A stretch of DNA of 64,000 nucleotides, taken from Clostridium sp. AWRP. Lineage in GTDB: Bacteria; Bacillota; Clostridia; Clostridiales; Clostridiaceae. Both the position numbers and the translations under genes were made by a program. The notes under the pieces were generated by a model that saw only the letters and a program-made list of their open reading frames with translations, had not been told where the DNA came from and made no database searches. Positions 34,003 to 42,593 of the stretch are shown one piece after another (positions within the stretch are counted from its first letter, which is position 1; each line of letters starts with the position of its first letter). The stretch spans positions 3,658,001-3,722,000 of the forward strand of contig NZ_CP029758.2 in the NCBI RefSeq assembly GCF_004006395.2, given 5' to 3'.

Positions 34003-35463
34003 GTGTATAAATTAGATCAAAGTGAAACTCCACTGTTTGACGCATTAATGGAATACGTAAATAGAAATACTATTCCTTTTCATGTACCAGGTCATAAAAA
34101 AGGGAACGGTATAGACGAAGAGTTTAAAAATTTTATGGGAGAAAATCCCTTTAAAATTGACGTTACCGTGTTTAAATTAGTGGATAGTCTTCACCATCCT
34201 ACTGGTCCAATAAAGAGGGCACAGCAATTAGCTGCAGATGCCTATGGCTCTGATGCCGCTTTTTTTTCAATACACGGAACATCTGGTGCTATACAAACCA
34301 TGATTATGTCTGTAGTGAATTCAGGAGATAAAATAATAATTCCAAGAAATGTACACAAATCGGTTACTGCTGGAATTATATTAAGTGGTGCAATACCTGT
34401 ATATATGCAGCCTGAATTAGATAAAACAATAGGAATTGCCCATGGTGTTACTTCTGAAACCGTAAAGGATACTTTAAAACAAAATCCTGATGCAAAGGCT
34501 GTTTTAATTATAAATCCTACCTATTACGGAGTAGCTGCAGACATTAAAAAAATATCAGATATAGTACACAATTATGATATTCCTTTAATTGTAGATGAGG
34601 CCCATGGACCACACCTTGGTTTTAACGATAATTTACCAATATCAGCTATGCAAGCTGGTGCCGATATGTGTTCCCAAAGTACTCATAAAATAATAGGAGC
34701 CATGACTCAGTGTTCGCTGCTTCACGTTCGCTCAGAACGTATTGATATACACAAGGTTCAACAAGTTTTATCTCTACTGCAGACAACTTCACCTTCTTAT
34801 GTCTTAATGGCTTCGCTGGATTGTGCCAGAAGACAAATAGCTCTCCAGGGGAAAGAACTGCTGAATAAAGCTATTGACCTGTCAAGTTATGCTAGGTATA
34901 AAATTAACAATATCCCAGGATTCTACTGTTTTGGGGAAGAACTAGTTGGCAACCCCGGCGTAGTATCCCTTGATCCTACCAAAATAACCATAACCTGTAG
35001 AGATTTGGGTATTACAGGTTATGATTTAGATATGATTTTGTCAAATAAGTATCATATACAAATGGAGCTCTCAGATTTATATAATATTTTAGCTGTTGGT
35101 TCTTTTGGAGATACTAAAGAAAATATAGATGCCCTTATAAATTCTCTAGAAGAAGTAAGCACAGAATACTACGGGAGAGGAAATAGGAAATCAGATTTTC
35201 TGGATATACCTTCTATACCAGTACAATTAAAAATTCCAAGAGATGCTTTTAATTCTGAAAAAACATCGGTGCTATTAAAAAATAGCATAGGCATGATAAG
35301 TGGAGAATTTTTAATGGCATATCCTCCTGGAATACCAGTACTTTGCCCTGGCGAAGAAATAACAAAAGATATTGTAGACTACGTACAAGAGCTAAAAGAT
35401 ACTGGATTATATGTTCAAGGTACAGAAGACCCTGAAGTTGAATATATCAAAGTAGTAAAGTAA
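34003..35463 (+). CDS. Orn/Lys/Arg decarboxylase family protein, PLP-dependent (SpeA/YaaO-like)
   Basis: Fold-type I PLP enzyme of about 486 residues, the short form lacking the N-terminal wing domain. Visible: TPLFDALMEYVNRNTIPFHVPGHKKG, the PLP-phosphate loop SIHGTSGAI, VDEAHGPHLG (metal/PLP Asp-x-x-His) and SQSTHKIIGAMTQ with the Schiff-base Lys. It probably makes agmatine, cadaverine or putrescine; the exact amino acid is not decidable by eye. GTG 34003 has AAGGTG nine bases upstream; GTG 33991 is an alternative that overlaps that site. No polyamine-pathway neighbours are present. Confidence 0.88.
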   Translation: MYKLDQSETPLFDALMEYVNRNTIPFHVPGHKKGNGIDEEFKNFMGENPFKIDVTVFKLVDSLHHPTGPIKRAQQLAADAYGSDAAFFSIHGTSGAIQTMIMSVVNSGDKIIIPRNVHKSVTAGIILSGAIPVYMQPELDKTIGIAHGVTSETVKDTLKQNPDAKAVLIINPTYYGVAADIKKISDIVHNYDIPLIVDEAHGPHLGFNDNLPISAMQAGADMCSQSTHKIIGAMTQCSLLHVRSERIDIHKVQQVLSLLQTTSPSYVLMASLDCARRQIALQGKELLNKAIDLSSYARYKINNIPGFYCFGEELVGNPGVVSLDPTKITITCRDLGITGYDLDMILSNKYHIQMELSDLYNILAVGSFGDTKENIDALINSLEEVSTEYYGRGNRKSDFLDIPSIPVQLKIPRDAFNSEKTSVLLKNSIGMISGEFLMAYPPGIPVLCPGEEITKDIVDYVQELKDTGLYVQGTEDPEVEYIKVVK

Positions 35464-35499
35464 TATATTTCTCAAACAAAAATAAAATTACACTGCGAG

Positions 35500-35687
35500 A
35501 CATACTGACAAATTTCATCACAATAAAAACTTTTAATAAGTCTAAAGTCCGCTATTTTGAAAATCTAAAAAAGCTTATGTAAATTCGTACCTCAGACATA
35601 TATAAGCTTTTAAGATTTTCTAAAATACCTTACTGAAACTCATTGAAAAAGTTTTTAAATGTAATTTCAATTTTGTCAGCATATTCC
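35500..35687. repeat. MITE-like long imperfect palindrome
   Basis: This ~190-bp segment between the decarboxylase and the leucine-rich-repeat gene folds on itself. Outer arms begin TACTGACAAA and end TTTTGTCAGCAT. Inner arms TATTTTGAAAATCT/AGATTTTCTAAAATA and AAAAGCTTAT/ATAAGCTTTT pair around the centre near 35590. Its sequence differs from the GTTAAGAATT-type palindromes at 13284 and 60299. Nothing else is seen in this gap. Confidence 0.65.
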
Positions 35688-35718
35688 TAAGTATAAGTTT
35701 AATTTTTAGTTAGAAATA

Positions 35719-36975
35719 TTATTTGCAAATTCCCCCCCATTCAACAACCGTGAATCCATTACGCTTAAATTTATTTATTTTTGGTTTCTTAATGTCTAAA
35801 TTTTCATTATTATTAAGGGGTACAAAATAAAAATAAGCTCTCAAAATTGAATCAGGTTTCTTAGATAAATTAAGTTTAATTGCTTCATTTATTTCTTTCG
35901 GATCAAGATAATATGCTGCATATCTACTGCTTTTCCATTTCAACTCTTTTGACCAATATTCAATAAAATCTACTTTTTCTTTTGAATTTAAACCTATAGA
36001 AGTCAATATGTTATTCATTTCTTCATTAAAATTACCTTCATTTATGATCCAGCCTTTATTTAAGGTAAATTTATAATTAAGTGAAGCTTCATAAAACAAA
36101 AAATCATAAGTATTGTCAATCTTTCCACTTGGGTCAACTGTTATTTTCCATCCCACATTATATTTCGGAATTGATTTAATTATCTTACCTTTAGGTGTAA
36201 CATTTACTGATAATTCTTCCGTTTTCTCTGGATATAAATATATATTAGGTTTTTTAGCTACAACCATATCAATAATCTCGCATCCAGGTAAAGCATTTTC
36301 TAAAGATCGTATATCTGTACCACTAATTGGATTATCAGACAAAATAAGCCGTTTCAAATTAGTTAAATTCTTTAATACATCTATGCAACGAATGTCATTG
36401 CCACTCAAATTAAGCTCTTGCAAATTAGTTAGTTTCTCTATTCCACTAATATCTTGAATTCCGCAATATCTTATATTTAATTCTGTTATTTTTTTAATAT
36501 CACTTTTATAAATATCTCCAGTTAATTTACTTATTTTATTTCTTATTAATTGTTCCAATTTTTTATCTTTGAACATTACTATATTATCATTATTAGTGTT
36601 ATTTTTAACACTAAAATGTAGCTTGTATTCATTCTTCAATACCTTCCCTTTAGTAGAGTGTACTTTACTACCAATATTCAATATGTAGCTTTCTCCTGAT
36701 GTATATCCACCTTTTGGAGCTGTTACTATAACTGTTTTTCCATCCTGTCCTAAATGAATACCTACATTTAGGACATCACCTGAGCCGTCTGTAACAGTTA
36801 TACCCTGCTTAGTTACATCATCAAACCCAATATTATCTGTAAATTTAATTGTCCAAGTTTTGCTTGGAGCTACTGTTTGATTATTAATAAAATTAGCTGC
36901 TTTTACACTAGGTGAAAATAATATAAAAGCACATAAAAAAGACACCATTATAAACTTATTTTTCAATTTATACAT
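35719..36975 (-). CDS. Secreted leucine-rich-repeat protein with Ig-like N-domain and conserved C-domain
   Basis: 418 residues. A signal peptide (about 1-26) is followed by an Ig-like domain of the SbsA/Big_5 kind (TVAPSKTWTIKFTDNIGFDDVTKQGI). Then come three or four internalin-type leucine-rich repeats (ITELNIRYCGIQDISGIEKL, LQELNLSGNDIRCIDVLKNL). The ~170-residue C-terminal domain begins KPNIYLYPEKTEELSVNV and ends FKRNGFTVVEWGG, a string I recognise from other clostridial secreted proteins, without known function. There is no cell-wall anchor. The ATG at 36975 sits very close to AAGGGG; TTG at 36966 has better spacing. Confidence 0.82.
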   Translation of the reverse strand: MYKLKNKFIMVSFLCAFILFSPSVKAANFINNQTVAPSKTWTIKFTDNIGFDDVTKQGITVTDGSGDVLNVGIHLGQDGKTVIVTAPKGGYTSGESYILNIGSKVHSTKGKVLKNEYKLHFSVKNNTNNDNIVMFKDKKLEQLIRNKISKLTGDIYKSDIKKITELNIRYCGIQDISGIEKLTNLQELNLSGNDIRCIDVLKNLTNLKRLILSDNPISGTDIRSLENALPGCEIIDMVVAKKPNIYLYPEKTEELSVNVTPKGKIIKSIPKYNVGWKITVDPSGKIDNTYDFLFYEASLNYKFTLNKGWIINEGNFNEEMNNILTSIGLNSKEKVDFIEYWSKELKWKSSRYAAYYLDPKEINEAIKLNLSKKPDSILRAYFYFVPLNNNENLDIKKPKINKFKRNGFTVVEWGGICK

Positions 36976-37152
36976 CCCCTTCTTATAGATTATTATACCT
37001 TTTTTGTAAATTATATTCTACATGATAAGGGAAGGTTTTTACTATTTAACACTGTATTGTAAAATACTCTCATATATTTTAGAAATAATAAAATTATTAA
37101 ATTCAGCTTTATTATCGTCATCCTAGTTGTTTTATAAATCAACCTGCTTATC

Positions 37153-37403
37153 TTTATGTATCAATGAATCTTACTTAGTGGGAAAAGCAGAGAACTTAAA
37201 TCTTTGATTTAAAGTGAATCACTTTCTCTTTAGAGTTTTGTTTCTCCCACTAAGTTTAGATAAGTTATCTAGTAGTGTAGCTAATGTTATGCATAGCATA
37301 AGAACTCTAAATTGCTGAAGCTTAGGAGTTCTAATACCTCAAACTTTGATAGTCGCTTTCGCTGTGTATGTGGAGGTGTTACAGTAGGTAGCCATCAGAT
37401 AAA
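37153..37403. repeat. Structured dispersed repeat, variant copy
   Basis: This fills most of the 458-bp gap between the leucine-rich-repeat gene and the first HAAS gene. Read on the minus strand from 37403 it starts TTTATCTGATGGCTACCTAC and continues through GCGAAAGCGACTATCA, matching the left end of the copy at 61516. Its other side has TATCAATGAATCTTACTTAG, matching that copy's right part. Internal hairpins include CTTAGTGGGA/TCCCACTAAG and AGAACTC/GAGTTCT. The stretch 36976-37152 shows no gene. Confidence 0.6.
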
Positions 37404-37434
37404 AAGAAAGTCCATCTACTATAAATTAGCAAAT

Positions 37435-38418
37435 TTAAAATACTTTCCTTGAATTTATCTTTTTATATAAGATTGCAGCTATTAATCCAGTAATAAGTAT
37501 TGCTGCTATGGTGTATCTTGACATAAATCCCATCCAACCATGGTTATTATCATCAAAGAGTATGCAAAATAAACCGCAAGTTTCTAGAAAAACTAATACT
37601 ATAAAAAATATAGGTAATTTTCTTTCTGAATAAATTATACCTAAAAATGCTATAGCAAATACTATCCATGATACAAAGTATACTATATAGCTATAATACT
37701 CAAATTTACTCCAAAAGCTATTATTATACAACTTTCCATACTCATCCATTCCCTTATCATCTAGTATGTCTTGACTCTTTGTATACTCGAAAACAACACT
37801 ATATTTTAAAGTTTTTCTATCCTTAGCATAAATATAGTATGTTTCAAAACCAGTATCCTTTTCTGATTTTGGAATTTCATTCCCCTTATTATATGAAAAT
37901 AATTCTTTATGATCTTTCCTTACAGAACAATAATAAATACCATTATTGTTTTGAGAATTATATCTATCAAGTTTTTCAGTTATTTTTTTTTCAGTGTCTT
38001 TACTAAAGTTATCTTCGTTTTTTAAAATATCCTCTAATTCAAACTTAATTATGTAGGAAGACTGTTTATAGTAGTGGGTACCAAAACCGTTTTTATAAAG
38101 AGCATATAAACCTTTATTATATGTTAACCCTAATGCAGCACCAATTAAGTAAATAACTATAGCACATAAAAACAAACACTTCCAAAACTTTTTCCGTTTT
38201 GAAATAATTAATGATAATTCAGCGTCTACTTCCTTTACTGGTCCAAACTCTTTTATAGCAATATCAACACTATCATCTTCATTTAATCCCTTATTCTGAA
38301 GCTCTTTTGTTCTCTCATTCAAGTGAGTTTTCATTTCTTCTTTTAATATCTTAACATCTTTATCTTTATCATTAAAACTTTTATAAATTTGCTTAATGTA
38401 GTTATTAATTCTGTCCAT
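37435..38418 (-). CDS. HAAS-domain membrane protein, PadR partner (copy 1)
   Basis: 327 residues. The N-terminal ~80-residue cytoplasmic helical domain (INNYIKQIYKSFNDKDKDVKILKEEM, SVDIAIKEFGP) is the HAAS/DUF1700 type usually encoded next to PadR-like regulators. It is followed by one membrane helix (about 83-102), an extracytoplasmic domain of ~140 residues, and three C-terminal helices. It is 35 bases after its padR gene and starts at ATG 38418 behind GGGAGGGG. It probably senses an envelope signal and acts with the regulator. It is a paralogue of 38914-39891. Confidence 0.85.
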   Translation of the reverse strand: MDRINNYIKQIYKSFNDKDKDVKILKEEMKTHLNERTKELQNKGLNEDDSVDIAIKEFGPVKEVDAELSLIISKRKKFWKCLFLCAIVIYLIGAALGLTYNKGLYALYKNGFGTHYYKQSSYIIKFELEDILKNEDNFSKDTEKKITEKLDRYNSQNNNGIYYCSVRKDHKELFSYNKGNEIPKSEKDTGFETYYIYAKDRKTLKYSVVFEYTKSQDILDDKGMDEYGKLYNNSFWSKFEYYSYIVYFVSWIVFAIAFLGIIYSERKLPIFFIVLVFLETCGLFCILFDDNNHGWMGFMSRYTIAAILITGLIAAILYKKINSRKVF

Positions 38419-38453
38419 GACATTCCCCTCCCAAACTTAATTGAATCAACTCT

Positions 38454-38795
38454 CTACTCATCAGTATGTAAAACGAAACAGTTCATTATCTTTTGTAATG
38501 CCTTCCATTCTTTTGTCTTTTGTTTAAAAATCTCTTTTCCTTCTTCCAAAATTTTATAGTAACGCCTCCTTCCCCCGCCAGTATTTTTTTCATCATTCCA
38601 GTAACCTTCAATATAATTTTTCTTTTCTAATCTTTTTAAACATACATATAGTGTAGTTTCTTTCATCTGAAATTCATCATTAGACTTTTCTCTAATTCTC
38701 TTTGATATTTCATAACCGTACATATCCTTTTCATATAGAACTGACAGTATCATTGTGTCTATATATCCTTTTAAAACTTCCTTTTCAAATTCCAT
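38454..38795 (-). CDS. PadR-family transcriptional regulator (copy 1)
   Basis: 113-residue winged-helix repressor of the short PadR-s2 type. It shows LKGYIDTMILSVLYEKDMYGYEISKRI, the recognition region FQMKETTLYVCLKRLEKKNYIEGYW and the wing GGGRRRYYKILEEGK. It differs from copy 2 at about five positions only. ATG 38795 follows GAGGAGGCG. The two palindromes upstream are likely its operators. Confidence 0.93.
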   Translation of the reverse strand: MEFEKEVLKGYIDTMILSVLYEKDMYGYEISKRIREKSNDEFQMKETTLYVCLKRLEKKNYIEGYWNDEKNTGGGRRRYYKILEEGKEIFKQKTKEWKALQKIMNCFVLHTDE

Positions 38796-38822
38796 TCCAC
38801 GCCTCCTCTTTATATTAAGGAT

Positions 38823-38893
38823 TACTTCATATAATGTAGTACATTTTTATATTATCACAAACTACTTCATAATATAAAATAGTTTGTGATAAT
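38823..38893 (-). promoter_or_regulatory. PadR operator region with two palindromes (copy 1)
   Basis: TACTTCATATAATGTAGTA (38823-38841) is an imperfect palindrome of the TACT-N11-AGTA kind. A perfect 14-bp inverted repeat, ATTATCACAAACTA (38851-38864) with TAGTTTGTGATAAT (38880-38893), lies just upstream. Both are kept in the second copy of the locus. The outer one could also act as a terminator for the upstream HAAS gene that ends at 38914. Confidence 0.6.
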
Positions 38894-38913
38894 CATGCCA
38901 TAAATTAACAAAT

Positions 38914-39891
38914 TTAAAACACTTTTCTTAAATTTATCTTTTTATATAAGATTGCAGATATTAATCCAGTAATAACTATTGCTGATATGGTGAATCTTGA
39001 CATAAATTCAACCAAACCTTGTTTATCAAAGAGTAGATAAAATAAACCTCCAGTTTCTAGAAAAACTAATACTATAAAAAATATAGGTAATTTCTTTTCT
39101 GAATAAATTATGCCTAAAAATGCTATAGCAAATACTATCCATGATGCAAGGTATAAGATATAGCTATAATTTCTAAATTTACTCCAAATGCTCTTATAAT
39201 ACAAATCGTCATACTCAGCCATTCCTTTACCGTCTAACTTATTTTGACTATTTGTATACTTGAAAGTAACCTTATATTTTAAAGTTTTTTTATCCTTAGC
39301 ATAAATATAAGGTACTTCAAAACCAGAATTCTTTTCTGACATTGGAATTTTATTTCCTATATAATATGAAAATAATTCTTTATGATCTTTCCATATAGAA
39401 CAATAATAAATGCCATTATTGTTTTGAGAATTATACTTATCAAGTTTTTCAGTTATTTTTTTTTCAGTGTCTTTACTAAAGTTATCTTCGTTTTTTAAAA
39501 TATCCTTTATTTCAGCCGCAACTATGTAGGAAGACTGTTTATAGTAATGGGTACCGAAACCATTTTTATAAAGGATATTCGAATTTTTATTATATATTAA
39601 ACTTAGTACAGCACCAATTAAGTAAATAATTATAGCACATAAAAACAAACACTTCCAAAACTTTTTCTGTTTTGAAATAATCAATGATAATTCACCATCT
39701 ACTTCCTTTACTGGTCCAAACTCTTTTATAGCAATATCAATACTATCATCTTCATTTAATCCCTTATTCTGAAGCTCTTTTGTTCTCTCATTCAAGTGAG
39801 TTTTCATTTCTTCTTTTAATATCTTAACATCTTTATCTTTATCATTAAAACTTTTATAAATTTGCTTAATGTAGTTATTAATTCTGTCCAT
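38914..39891 (-). CDS. HAAS-domain membrane protein, PadR partner (copy 2)
   Basis: 325 residues, with the same layout as the protein at 37435-38418: a cytoplasmic HAAS domain nearly identical over the first 90 residues, one helix, an extracytoplasmic domain and three helices. Most differences between the copies fall in the extracytoplasmic part and the last loop, so the two may sense different ligands. It follows its own padR gene by 36 bases with a GGGAGGGG ribosome binding site. Confidence 0.85.
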   Translation of the reverse strand: MDRINNYIKQIYKSFNDKDKDVKILKEEMKTHLNERTKELQNKGLNEDDSIDIAIKEFGPVKEVDGELSLIISKQKKFWKCLFLCAIIIYLIGAVLSLIYNKNSNILYKNGFGTHYYKQSSYIVAAEIKDILKNEDNFSKDTEKKITEKLDKYNSQNNNGIYYCSIWKDHKELFSYYIGNKIPMSEKNSGFEVPYIYAKDKKTLKYKVTFKYTNSQNKLDGKGMAEYDDLYYKSIWSKFRNYSYILYLASWIVFAIAFLGIIYSEKKLPIFFIVLVFLETGGLFYLLFDKQGLVEFMSRFTISAIVITGLISAILYKKINLRKVF

Positions 39892-39927
39892 GACCTTCCC
39901 CTCCCAAGCTTAATTTGAATCAACTCT

Positions 39928-40269
39928 TTACTCATCAGTATCTAAAACGAAACGGTTCATTATCTTTTGTAATGCCTTCCATTCTTTTGTCTTTTGTTTA
40001 AAAATCTTTTTTCCTTCTTCTAAAATTTTATAGTAACGCCTCCTTCCCCCACCAGTATTTTTTTCATCATTCCAGTAGCCTTCAATGTAATTTTTCTTTT
40101 CTAATCTTTTTAAACATACATATAGTGTAGTTTCTTTCATTTGAAATTCATCATTAGACTTTTCTTTAATTCTCTTTGATATTTCATAACCGTACATATC
40201 CTTTTCATACAGAACTGACAGTATCATTGTGTCTATATACCCTTTTAAAACTTCCTTTTCAAATTTCAT
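39928..40269 (-). CDS. PadR-family transcriptional regulator (copy 2)
   Basis: 113 residues, almost identical to copy 1; changes such as E2K, R35K and H110D are visible, and the DNA-recognition helix region is unchanged. The two repressors should therefore recognise each other's operators. Promoter palindromes at 40297-40369 match those of copy 1. Confidence 0.93.
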   Translation of the reverse strand: MKFEKEVLKGYIDTMILSVLYEKDMYGYEISKRIKEKSNDEFQMKETTLYVCLKRLEKKNYIEGYWNDEKNTGGGRRRYYKILEEGKKIFKQKTKEWKALQKIMNRFVLDTDE

Positions 40270-40296
40270 TCCACACCTCTTCTTTATAATAAGGAT

Positions 40297-40369
40297 TACT
40301 TCATATAATGTAGTACATTTTTATATTACCACAAACTACTGCATAATGTAAAGTAGTTTGTGGTAATAT
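40297..40369 (-). promoter_or_regulatory. PadR operator region with two palindromes (copy 2)
   Basis: The inner palindrome TACTTCATATAATGTAGTA (40297-40315) is identical to copy 1. The outer perfect inverted repeat is longer here: 18 bp, 40323-40340 with 40352-40369. Relative to copy 1 it carries TTACCAC for TTATCAC, and the partner arm has the matching change (GTGGTAA for GTGATAA), so symmetry is preserved. Confidence 0.65.
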
Positions 40370-40450
40370 TTCCATATTCTATTTAACGAACCCTTACTTT
40401 CTAATTAACATATTTATTTGCAAAATAATACTCAAAAATAGAAGAAAATA

Positions 40451-41761
40451 TTAAGCCTGCCCAGTAAACGTTAAGTATAAAAGTACTATATTTAGTATTA
40501 TTATTATTGTGGCTATTAGAACACCTAACAGTCGTATAGAACCTTTATTAACTAAGATTCCCATCAAATCTTTACGTTTGGCTATAGTTAACATTTGGAT
40601 TATTGGAAATGGCAAAATAAAACTAAGTGCTACCTGACTTAAAACAAGAGCATACATTGGATTAATTCCAAGTGAAATAATAATTAAGGCTGGTATCATT
40701 GTTATAAGTCTTCTTAAATTTATAGGTATACTTAAATTAACAAAGCCTTTCATTATAGTTTGACCTGCGAGAGTTCCCACAGCTGAAGATGATAATCCTG
40801 ATGCAAGCAATGCTATCCCAAATGCACCACTTGATAAAGAACCTATTAAAGGTTGTAATGATTTATGAGCCTGTTCCATTGTATTTACTATCATTCCGTT
40901 TTTATAAAAGACTGCTGCAGATACCACAACCATTGCAGCATTAACAATAAAAGCTATATTCATAGCTATAGCAATATCTATTTTTTCCATTCTTAAATGA
41001 TTTAATTTTCCTCTATCTGACAAATCAATACTTCTATCTTGAACCAATTGCGAGTGTAAGTATATTACATGAGGCATAACTGTTGCACCAAGCATACCTA
41101 CGGCAATTAACACAGCTTGACCATTAGGCAGCATAGGAATTATTGTATGGATGCCTACTTGAGTCCAATCTGGTTTAGCAAGAAATATCTCTATTATATA
41201 TGCAATAGAGATTACAGCAACAAGTGTTGATATTATAATTTCTATCATTTTTTGTCCATACTTTTCCATATAGCAAATTATAAGTGTTATTAATCCTGTA
41301 AGAAGTCCCGCATATATCATAGGTATATTAAACAATAAGTATAACCCTAATGTTCCCCCAAGAAATTCTGCTAAATCTGTTGCCATAGCCCCTAACTCAG
41401 CAATAATCCAAAACACCCAGTTTACAGCTCTAGGGAATACCTTGGCACACATTTCAGGAAGATTATGTCCTGTAGCTATCCCCAATTTAGCAGACATAGT
41501 TTGTAAGAATATAGCCATTATATTACTCCATAAAATCACCCAAATTAGGGTATAGTTAAATTTTGATCCTCCACTGATATTAGTTGCAAAATTACCAGGA
41601 TCAATATATGCTACACTTACAACAAAAGCAGGCCCTAAAAATTTTATTAATTCTTTTATTTTACCTTGTCCTATTACATTTTTCCTATTTATATCTTTTT
41701 TTATAGAGATATCTCCTGATTGATTTAAACTAACATCAATTGAACTTTTTTCACTCTGCAT
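40451..41761 (-). CDS. mntH: NRAMP-family Mn2+/Fe2+ transporter
   Basis: Proton-coupled divalent metal importer of about 436 residues with 11 predicted helices. The metal-site motif of helix 1 is DPGNFATNISGG and helix 6 carries MPHVIYLHSQL. ATG 41761 follows GGGGTGG; the longer frame to 41797 has no site. It is divergent from a DtxR/MntR-type repressor, the usual arrangement for manganese-responsive control. There is no manganese riboswitch in the leader that I can recognise. Confidence 0.94.
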   Translation of the reverse strand: MQSEKSSIDVSLNQSGDISIKKDINRKNVIGQGKIKELIKFLGPAFVVSVAYIDPGNFATNISGGSKFNYTLIWVILWSNIMAIFLQTMSAKLGIATGHNLPEMCAKVFPRAVNWVFWIIAELGAMATDLAEFLGGTLGLYLLFNIPMIYAGLLTGLITLIICYMEKYGQKMIEIIISTLVAVISIAYIIEIFLAKPDWTQVGIHTIIPMLPNGQAVLIAVGMLGATVMPHVIYLHSQLVQDRSIDLSDRGKLNHLRMEKIDIAIAMNIAFIVNAAMVVVSAAVFYKNGMIVNTMEQAHKSLQPLIGSLSSGAFGIALLASGLSSSAVGTLAGQTIMKGFVNLSIPINLRRLITMIPALIIISLGINPMYALVLSQVALSFILPFPIIQMLTIAKRKDLMGILVNKGSIRLLGVLIATIIIILNIVLLYLTFTGQA

Positions 41762-41807
41762 TAAAATGCCACCCCTCTTATTAGATATGTTAATCACAAA
41801 TAAAATA

Positions 41808-41871
41808 GTTATTACTAGTTAACCTTGTTAGCTAAGACTAAATTTTTTTCTAATATAAACTATGTAATAAC
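41808..41871. promoter_or_regulatory. Candidate MntR operator region between mntH and mntR
   Basis: The shared intergenic segment contains the palindrome TTAGCTAA (41828-41835) and GTTATTAC (41808-41815) with its complement GTAATAAC (41864-41871). DtxR-family operators are palindromic and A/T-rich, so these are candidates only. I see no clear match to a published consensus. Confidence 0.3.
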
Positions 41872-41955
41872 AAAAAAAATGTTCCAATAAAGCAATTTTT
41901 TATTTGTTCAAACATATACTTTATTAAAAGACTACAGCTGAAAGTAGGTGAAAAT

Positions 41956-42426
41956 ATGGCTAAAAATAATTTTTACACTTTTAATGAATATATGAAAAAA
42001 GAAGATAAACATCTTACTGCTTCCATGGAAGATTATCTTGAGATGATATATAGGTTATCTTTAAATACAGGATTTACAAGAATTCATGAACTTTCACATG
42101 CACTTAATGTTCAGCCTCCTTCAGCTACAAAAATGGTACAAAAATTATCAGAATTGCAACTTTTAAAATACGAAAAGTACGGAATTTTAATACTTGAGAA
42201 GAAAGGAAAGGCTCTTGGAGCTGAATTATTAAATCGTCACAATATTATTGAAAACTTTTTAAGGATACTTGATGTTTCAGAATCTAATGTTTTGGAAGAA
42301 ACTGAAAAAATTGAGCATACAGTAAGTAAGCAAACAACAAAATGTTTTCAAGATTTTTTAGAATTTATTAAAGATAACCCTGAAGTAATTAATAGTTTTA
42401 AAGCTTATAAAAATACTTTTAAATAA
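41956..42426 (+). CDS. mntR: DtxR/MntR-family metal-dependent repressor
   Basis: 156 residues. Winged helix: HLTASMEDYLEMIYRL, the helix-turn-helix RIHELSHALNVQPPSATKMVQKL and the wing LLKYEKYGILILEKKG. The dimerisation and metal domain has LLNRHNIIENFLRIL and ETEKIEHTVS, with the conserved Glu and His residues of the metal site. There is no C-terminal SH3 domain, as in MntR. ATG follows AGGTGAAAAT. Mn2+ (or Fe2+)-dependent repression of the divergent mntH is the expected role. Confidence 0.92.
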   Translation: MAKNNFYTFNEYMKKEDKHLTASMEDYLEMIYRLSLNTGFTRIHELSHALNVQPPSATKMVQKLSELQLLKYEKYGILILEKKGKALGAELLNRHNIIENFLRILDVSESNVLEETEKIEHTVSKQTTKCFQDFLEFIKDNPEVINSFKAYKNTFK

Positions 42427-42593
42427 TAACTATACATCAGTATAAAAATTTATAATATTTCTATACTGTCTAATAACATTAAGGACAGAAATGCCCTTTT
42501 TGTTTTCTACATTTTTCTAAACTATTTGTTTTGCTATTGTCAATAAAAATTTCGAAGGAAACCTTATACGTAGTGGCATTTCTTAATTCTAGA

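Noticed and set aside
37153..37403. CRISPR array, considered because of the repeated short blocks in intergenic DNA here and at 49, 58 and 61 kb
   Set aside because: No regularly spaced direct repeats with unique spacers and no cas genes; the copies are single, dispersed and hairpin-forming.
41762..41955. Manganese (yybP-ykoY) riboswitch in the mntH leader
   Set aside because: The leader is short and AT-rich and lacks the paired GGGGAGUA-type loops; repressor control by the divergent mntR is sufficient.
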